Positions 58,911-64,000 of a DNA stretch of 64,000 nt are shown here, piece by piece. This stretch comes from an uncultured Acetatifactor sp. Lineage in GTDB: Bacteria > Bacillota > Clostridia > Lachnospirales > Lachnospiraceae. The number at the start of each line of letters is the position of its first letter. Within the stretch, counting starts at the first letter, position 1. The stretch spans positions 1 through 64,000 of the forward strand of contig CAJUFI010000007.1 in the NCBI GenBank assembly GCA_910585665.1, given 5' to 3'. The translations under genes were made by a program, and so were the position numbers. The notes beneath the pieces were generated by a model, which was not told where the DNA came from, searched no databases, and worked only from the letters and a program-made list of their open reading frames with translations.

Positions 58911-59777
58911 ATGAAAAATGACAGACAAAGAACATTTATGCTGATTACCATACCGATCCTGGCCCTGTTCGTCTGCTTCAACACCATCCCGCTGATTCGG
59001 GGCGTGATATACAGTTTCACCAATTTCAGAGGCTTCGGCAAATATGACTGGGTTGGCCTTCGGAATTACATCGATTTATTCACGGATGCGCGGGTAGGGA
59101 AATCTTACTGGTTCACCATCAAGCTGGCCCTTGTGACCACCGTGGTAGTGAACGTGCTCAGCCTGCTTCTGGCGCTGGGGCTCAACAGCAAGATTCGGGC
59201 CAAGGGATTCTTCCGGGGGGCCTATTTCCTGCCAAACATCCTGGGTTCCCTGGTAGTGGGCTACATCTTCAACTACTTTTTTACTTACATCATACCGGCG
59301 CTGGCGGACATGGCCGGAATCAAGGCTTTGAGCTCCAGCATCCTGTCCAGCCCCAGCAAGGCCTGGATCGGCGTCATGATTGTATGCGCATGGCAGGCCA
59401 TCGCCATGAATACCATCATCTACATCTCCGGCCTGCAGACCGTGCCCGAGGACGTGTACGAAGCAGGCGGGCTCGACGGGGCCACCGGATGGAAGCAGTT
59501 CAGGTACCTGACGTTCCCGCTGATTATCCCGTTCTTCTCCATCAACATGGTGCTGTGCGTGAAGAACTTCCTGATGGTGTTCGACCAGATCGTGGCATTG
59601 ACCAAGGGCGGCCCTGCCCAGAGCACGGAGTCCATCTCCTACCTGATCTACAATAACGGTATGGCAGGCGGACAGTTCGGGTTCCAGAGCGCCAACGCGG
59701 TGGTGTTCTTCATCGTGATCGTCATCATCTCCGTTGCCCAGATGAAATTTTCCAGTTCAAAGGAGGAGCAGCTATGA
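58911..59777 (+). CDS. ABC sugar permease 1 (MsmF-like)
   Basis: 288 residues, six TM helices. The coupling loop is VPEDVYEAGGLDGATGWKQF, and the N-terminus LITIPILALFVCFNTIPLIR is typical of MalF-family permeases of binding-protein importers. GGAGGGAAGG lies before the ATG. Its stop overlaps the next permease by four bases (ATGA), giving translational coupling. Together they form the channel for the sugar bound by the preceding lipoprotein. Confidence 0.93.
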   Translation: MKNDRQRTFMLITIPILALFVCFNTIPLIRGVIYSFTNFRGFGKYDWVGLRNYIDLFTDARVGKSYWFTIKLALVTTVVVNVLSLLLALGLNSKIRAKGFFRGAYFLPNILGSLVVGYIFNYFFTYIIPALADMAGIKALSSSILSSPSKAWIGVMIVCAWQAIAMNTIIYISGLQTVPEDVYEAGGLDGATGWKQFRYLTFPLIIPFFSINMVLCVKNFLMVFDQIVALTKGGPAQSTESISYLIYNNGMAGGQFGFQSANAVVFFIVIVIISVAQMKFSSSKEEQL

Positions 59778-60619
59778 AACACACATCATCCATGGGAAAA
59801 TCCAACAAAGCCGTCATGATACTGCTTATCTTAGGGCTGTCCACCATTGTATTTCCGCTGTACATGACCATTGTGATCGCCTTCAAGCAGCCCTCTGAGA
59901 TGACCAACAGCATCAGCGGCATCCTGTCCCTGCCCAAGACCTGGAGCCTGGACAATTTCCGGGAGGCCATGAGAGTGACGGATTTCTGGCACTCCCTGCG
60001 GAACAGCCTGCTGATCTCCATAAGCACCATCGTGCTGTCCGTATTGGTGCATTCCCTGATGGGCTACGCCTTAGGGCGCAATAAGGCCCACAGCAAGTTC
60101 TACAGCTTCGTGTACCTGTTCATCGTCAGCGGCATGTTCGTGCCCTTCGCCATCCTGATGATGCCCCTGGCGAAGCAGACGGCGGAGCTGCACCTGGCCA
60201 ACTGGGTGGGCGTCATCCTCCTGTATGTGGTGTTCTATATGCCCATGAACATCATGCTGTATTCCGGGTACCTGGTGAACATCCCCATGGCCCTGGAGGA
60301 GGCGGCCAGGGTGGACGGCGCTTCCACCTGGAGGACCTACTGGAGCATCATCTTCCCCATCATGGGACCCATGCACGCCACGGTGGCCGTGATCACGGCG
60401 CTGGCGGTGTGGAACGATGTGATGACGCCCCTGATCATCATGGCCGGTTCCGGGGAGAACACCCTGCCTTTGGCACAGCTGAACTTCCAGTCCCAGTTCG
60501 GGACCAACTATAACCTGGCGTTCGCGTCCTATCTGCTGTCGTTGATTCCGATCCTGATTTTCTATCTGGTGTGCCAGAAGCAGATCCTGAACGGAGTCAC
60601 CAACGGGGCGGTGAAGTAG
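59774..60619 (+). CDS. ABC sugar permease 2 (MsmG-like)
   Basis: 281 residues, six TM helices, coupling loop MALEEAARVDGASTWRTYWS followed by IIFPIMGP. MalG-type ending (LVCQKQILNGVTNGAVK) is clear. AAGGAGGAG is inside the end of the previous gene. It completes the importer. A stem-loop follows, then a separate promoter for the alpha-galactosidase, so enzyme and importer levels can differ. Confidence 0.93.
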   Translation: MKHTSSMGKSNKAVMILLILGLSTIVFPLYMTIVIAFKQPSEMTNSISGILSLPKTWSLDNFREAMRVTDFWHSLRNSLLISISTIVLSVLVHSLMGYALGRNKAHSKFYSFVYLFIVSGMFVPFAILMMPLAKQTAELHLANWVGVILLYVVFYMPMNIMLYSGYLVNIPMALEEAARVDGASTWRTYWSIIFPIMGPMHATVAVITALAVWNDVMTPLIIMAGSGENTLPLAQLNFQSQFGTNYNLAFASYLLSLIPILIFYLVCQKQILNGVTNGAVK

Positions 60620-60655
60620 GCGGCCGAGGGCACTCCCCTCTAAGGGGTTTAGATA

Positions 60656-60701
60656 CAGCCAGACATCCTGTGGGAAACTGCGGGATGCGCTGGCTGGTTT
60701 G
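60656..60701 (+). terminator. Probable terminator after the importer genes
   Basis: CAGCCAGaCATCC (60656-60668) pairs with GGATGcgCTGGCTG (60683-60696) with small bulges, then GTTTGC. The T-run is short, so it may be partial. Confidence 0.5.
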
Positions 60702-60762
60702 CAATTAGGGATGCGGGGGCGGGGCTTTGGCGGATTCTCTCTGGATTTTAGACATCCTGGTG

Positions 60763-60791
60763 TTGAAAGAGAGATATGGATAGTGTATAAT
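60763..60791 (+). promoter_or_regulatory. Promoter of the alpha-galactosidase gene
   Basis: TTGAAA (60763-60768), 17 bases, TATAAT (60786-60791). The start codon is at 60846, leaving a leader of about 48 bases. Confidence 0.8.
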
Positions 60792-60845
60792 GTTGACCCA
60801 GAAAGGCGTTGGGCCAACAAAGAAAGGGATAATGGAAACAGGATT

Positions 60846-63041
60846 ATGGCGATTATCTATGAACGGAAAACACACATTTTTACATTGCATACAGAGCATT
60901 CCACCTATCAGATGAAAGTGGATGCCTTCGGGTATCTCCTCCACCTGTACTATGGAGGGAGGATACCTGGCTCCATGGAATCGGTGCCTTCCATGGATTA
61001 TCTGCTGACATATTACGACAGAGGCTTTTCCGGGAATCCATCGGCAGCGGGGTTAGACAGGACTTACTCTCTGGATGTGCTGCCGCAGGAGTATCCGAGC
61101 CTGGGGACGGGTGACTTCCGCGGCAGCGCCTTCGCCGTCCGCAACGGAGACGGTTCGGAGAGCTGCAGCCTGCACTATGTGAGCCACAAGATAGGGAAAG
61201 GGAAGTACAGCCTGGAAGGGCTCCCGGCGGTGTATGCGGAAGAGGCGCAGACCCTGGAGATTCTGCTGGAGGATTCCGTCAGCGGCATCCAGGTCAGGCT
61301 TCTGTACGGAGTGCTGGAGAAGGAGGACATCATCACCAGAAGCGCCATCGTCTGGAATGGCGGCTCAAGGAAGATAGTGGTGGAGAAGGCGTTGTCGGCC
61401 TGTGTGGATTTTGTGTCCGGGGAGTATGACCTGATCAGTTTCCACGGGAGACATGCCATGGAGCGGAACTTCCAGCGCAAACCTATTGACTGCGGCAGTC
61501 AAGTCCTTGGCAGCCGCCGGGGGACCTCCAGCCATCAGTGCAATCCGGCGGTGATCGTGGCCGGAAGGGAGACCGGGGAGGATGGCGGGGACTGCTATGG
61601 CATGATGTTCGTCTACAGCGGGAATTTCATGTGCGAAGCGGAGCGGGACCAGTTCGGACAGACCCGGGTGATGATGGGGCTGCAGAGCGACCTGTTCCAC
61701 TATCCCCTGCAGCCAGGGGAGGCGCTGGCGCTGCCGGAGGTGGTTCTGGGGTACACGGGCTCAGGGCTGGGAGAGCTTTCCAGGATGTTCCACGGCGTGA
61801 TTCGGAACCATATCTGCAGAGGGGAGTACCGTGACCGGATTAGGCCGGTTCTGCTGAACAGCTGGGAGGCGTCGTATTTCGATTTCAACGCCGACACTAT
61901 CTGCGCGCTGGCCGAGAGCGCGGCGGAGCTTGGCATCGACATGGTGGTCATGGACGATGGGTGGTTCGGCAAGCGGGAGGACGACAACAGCGGCCTGGGA
62001 GACTGGCTGGTCAACGAGAAGAAGCTGGGATGCACTTTGGGCGAGATGATTGCCAGGATCAATGGATGCGGGGTGAAGTTCGGCATCTGGATCGAGCCGG
62101 AGATGGTGTCCGAGGACAGCGACCTGTACCGGGAGCATCCGGACTGGGCGCTGCGGATTCCGGGCAGAGAGCCGGTGCGCAGCAGGAACCAGCTGGTGCT
62201 TGATTTTTCAAGAGAAGAAGTTCGAAATTACGTATTCGACAGGATATGCGAAGTGCTGGAACAGGGAAATGTGGAATACGTGAAATGGGATATGAACCGA
62301 AGCATCGCCGATGTCTATTCCGCCCGGAACGACCAGGGAAAGGTGGCTTATGACTATGTGATCGGCGTGTACGACTTTCTGGAGAAGCTGGTGCGGCGTT
62401 ATCCCCATATCATGATAGAGGGCTGCAGCGGCGGCGGCGGAAGATTTGATGCCGGTATGCTGTACTACACGCCCCAGATTTGGTGCAGCGACAACACGGA
62501 CGCGGTGGACAGGGTGCGGATTCAGTACGGCACTTCCTTCTTCTATCCCGCCTCCACGGTGGGGGCCCATGTGTCGGCGGTGCCCAATCACCAGACCGGC
62601 CGCAGGACATGCCTTCACACCAGAGGGGTGGTGGCCATGGCCGGGACCTTCGGCTACGAACTGGATCCCGGGAAGCTGTCGGAGGAAGAGAAGGAGGAGG
62701 TAAGGGAGCAGGTCAGGCAGTTCAAGAAGCATGCGCCTCTGATTTATCATGGGGATTACTACAGGCTGTCAGACCCTTTCCGGGATGCGTTCGGAGCCTG
62801 GATGTTCGTGTCGGAGGACAGGAGCAGCGCGCTGCTGAGCGCGGTGATGCTGGAGATTCACGGGAACATGCCGGTGCAGTACGTCAGGCTCAAAGGCCTG
62901 AAGCCGGAGGCGGTATATGAGGATGCCCGGTCCCATCAATGCTACCTGGGCGCGGCGCTGATGAACGCCGGCCTGCCCCTGCCCGTGAGACTGGAAGAAT
63001 ACGCGGCGTACCAGATAGAATTGAATGAAAAAAAGAATTGA
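60846..63041 (+). CDS. aga: Alpha-galactosidase, GH36 family
   Basis: 731 residues, cytoplasmic. The N-terminal beta-sandwich (about 1-320) precedes the barrel with VMDDGWFGKREDDNSGLGDW, the nucleophile D482 in YVKWDMNRS, and IEGCSGGGGRFDAGML with acid/base-type D549 in WCSDNTDAVDR. All GH36 features are present and length is standard (about 730). It removes terminal alpha-1,6-galactose from melibiose, raffinose and stachyose delivered by the importer. ATG 60846 lies past the promoter at 60763; the longer frame to 60699 would start upstream of that promoter. A strong terminator follows. Confidence 0.96.
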   Translation: MAIIYERKTHIFTLHTEHSTYQMKVDAFGYLLHLYYGGRIPGSMESVPSMDYLLTYYDRGFSGNPSAAGLDRTYSLDVLPQEYPSLGTGDFRGSAFAVRNGDGSESCSLHYVSHKIGKGKYSLEGLPAVYAEEAQTLEILLEDSVSGIQVRLLYGVLEKEDIITRSAIVWNGGSRKIVVEKALSACVDFVSGEYDLISFHGRHAMERNFQRKPIDCGSQVLGSRRGTSSHQCNPAVIVAGRETGEDGGDCYGMMFVYSGNFMCEAERDQFGQTRVMMGLQSDLFHYPLQPGEALALPEVVLGYTGSGLGELSRMFHGVIRNHICRGEYRDRIRPVLLNSWEASYFDFNADTICALAESAAELGIDMVVMDDGWFGKREDDNSGLGDWLVNEKKLGCTLGEMIARINGCGVKFGIWIEPEMVSEDSDLYREHPDWALRIPGREPVRSRNQLVLDFSREEVRNYVFDRICEVLEQGNVEYVKWDMNRSIADVYSARNDQGKVAYDYVIGVYDFLEKLVRRYPHIMIEGCSGGGGRFDAGMLYYTPQIWCSDNTDAVDRVRIQYGTSFFYPASTVGAHVSAVPNHQTGRRTCLHTRGVVAMAGTFGYELDPGKLSEEEKEEVREQVRQFKKHAPLIYHGDYYRLSDPFRDAFGAWMFVSEDRSSALLSAVMLEIHGNMPVQYVRLKGLKPEAVYEDARSHQCYLGAALMNAGLPLPVRLEEYAAYQIELNEKKN

Positions 63042-63050
63042 AGGGACAGC

Positions 63051-63078
63051 GGGGCCGGTTTTGTCCGGCCCCTTTTAG
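63051..63078 (+). terminator. Terminator of the alpha-galactosidase gene
   Basis: GGGGCCGG (63051-63058) / CCGGCCCC (63065-63072), 6-base loop, then TTTT. Confidence 0.93.
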
Positions 63079-63085
63079 GAAATTT

Positions 63086-63175
63086 ATGAACCTGGGCAAA
63101 GGGCCCAGAGCGCTGTATGGGGCCCATATGAAGGAGATTTGGGACCGGAATGCCCGGGACGAGCACATGTACTGA
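63086..63175 (+). other. Short coding-like frame, possible gene remnant
   Basis: Reads MNLGKGPRALYGAHMKEIWD then RNARDEHMY and stop. It has no ribosome site and lies after a terminator. Composition looks protein-like, so it may be the tail of a deleted gene. Not recognised. Confidence 0.25.
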
Positions 63176-63277
63176 AAGCAAATCCCTGAATATCGCCATC
63201 TGCAACATGCCGCTGCCATGGACGGCAGCTGTTCGGAGACAGAATTCGGTTCAGCCGTCTAATGCTGCTCAGATGAG

Positions 63278-63339
63278 ACTTTATCTGCCGTTATAGTGCG
63301 GGATTCCAGGTAGATAAAGTCCGCCGGAAAGAGTATAAT
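63278..63339 (+). promoter_or_regulatory. Inverted repeat and -10 before the last gene
   Basis: ACTTTATCT (63278-63286) / AGATAAAGT (63312-63320) is a perfect 9-bp inverted repeat; TATAAT is at 63334-63339. The right arm covers the -35 position, so it may be an operator. Confidence 0.5.
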
Positions 63340-63400
63340 GATTTAAAACAGGGAAATCCAAAGCGGCCGGAACAGGAAGCGGAAGAAAGGAAAGGCAGAT

Positions 63401-63820
63401 ATGACAGAGATGGATTACAGAAAAGAAATCAATGAGGCGTTGAACGCGGGACAGGAGGCGCTGAGCTGTCTGAACCAGGCCAGGGACTGCCTGAACAGCG
63501 CGGGGAACTGGGGCATCGTGGACATGCTGGGAGGCGGGATGATCACCACCTTCATAAAGCGCTCCAAGATGAAAGACGCGGACGCGCTGGTGCAGCAGGC
63601 CCGCAGCGCCCTGAAGCGGTTCCAGAGAGAACTGATGGACGTGGAGAATATACCGGAATTCCGTATAGAGACAGGCGACTTTCTGACTTTCGCGGATTAC
63701 TTCTTTGACGGGTTCGTGGCTGATATGCTGGTGCAGTCCAAGATAGGCGATGCCAGGCGGCAGGTGGACAACGCCATCCAGAAGGTGAATTATATCATGA
63801 ACCAGCTGAAAGGGATGTAA
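63401..63820 (+). CDS. Hypothetical helical protein
   Basis: 139 residues, no signal or TM, almost all helix (YRKEINEALNAGQEALSCLN, ADALVQQARSALKRFQREL, ARRQVDNAIQKVNYIMNQLK), with one Gly-rich turn (VDMLGGGMITTF). It resembles small coiled-coil proteins of unknown function found in Firmicutes. AGGAAAGG precedes the ATG. It stands alone with its own promoter and terminator. No function can be given. Confidence 0.85.
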   Translation: MTEMDYRKEINEALNAGQEALSCLNQARDCLNSAGNWGIVDMLGGGMITTFIKRSKMKDADALVQQARSALKRFQRELMDVENIPEFRIETGDFLTFADYFFDGFVADMLVQSKIGDARRQVDNAIQKVNYIMNQLKGM

Positions 63821-63900
63821 GACACGAAATATTATTTTACCGGTAAACTTTTTCAGAGAATAGCCGAAATATGTAACATAAGGACAGGTGGAAAGCTAAG

Positions 63901-63941
63901 GACAGCAGACAAATGTGGAAGCATGGGTTTGCTGTCTTTTT
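63901..63941 (+). terminator. Terminator after the last gene
   Basis: GACAGCA (63901-63907) pairs with TGCTGTC (63930-63936), then TTTTT. The inner CAAA/TTTG partly extends the stem. It ends the gene at 63401. Confidence 0.8.
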
Positions 63942-64000
63942 GCATGGCGCGGAAGCAGCGGAGGGCCTTTGACGGTTCGTGACATTACAGACCGCATTTT

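Overview
The window looks like about 64 kb of a chromosome from a gut or rumen Clostridia species, most likely a Lachnospiraceae relative. This rests on the Tn4451/TndX-type serine recombinase, the YesM/YesN two-component system beside an LplABC-type oligosaccharide transporter, the AddB nuclease subunit, DegV, MBOAT/SGNH envelope acylation genes, many cleavable lipoproteins, strong GGAGG ribosome sites and a moderately high G+C. I see no rRNA, no tRNA and no CRISPR array. The species assignment is inference.

Layout. 1-962 is the 3' end of a large serine recombinase, so the window probably opens at the edge of an integrated element. 1020-5141 holds a deacetylase/glycosidase-like protein, an Rrf2 regulator and cysK; the last two diverge from a control region with two matching 19-bp boxes. 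5315-10628 is a response regulator, sensor kinase, ABC ATPase and FtsX-type permease (export or antibiotic-stress type), closed by a strong terminator. 10837-30551 is a carbohydrate-use locus: YesM/YesN regulators diverge from LplB-LplC-substrate-binding lipoprotein, followed by two GH106-like glycosidases, a GNAT-like acyltransferase, two Gfo/Idh/MocA oxidoreductases and a surface beta-helix lipoprotein. 31013-35832 carries DegV, a HAD phosphatase, a lipoprotein, exonuclease III and a 3-methyladenine glycosylase; addB follows at 35955-39449.

39871-54226 is cell-envelope territory. An MBOAT/SGNH pair with a glycosidase-like lipoprotein comes first, then a transglutaminase-like membrane protein and an Asp/Glu racemase. 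A Dlt-like module follows: adenylation enzyme, an 82-aa unknown, carrier protein, MBOAT, and an SGNH protein with Cys where Ser is expected. An orphan RelB and gene scars sit inside that module. 55446-63041 has two regulators and an alpha-galactoside system: an AraC regulator diverging from an ABC importer, then a GH36 alpha-galactosidase on its own promoter.

The most unusual signals are not in genes. Five copies of a 106-bp palindromic element lie at 30717-30822 (minus strand), 30879-30984, 34133-34238, 55199-55304 and 56216-56321. Sequence changes in one arm are matched by pairing changes in the other. There is also clear wreckage: a decayed copy of the degV/HAD junction (27045-27262), a response-regulator start fused to a permease start (39508-39759), a histidine-phosphatase start upstream of the second SGNH gene, and several short coding scars. 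Together they suggest a locus shaped by repeated duplication and deletion.
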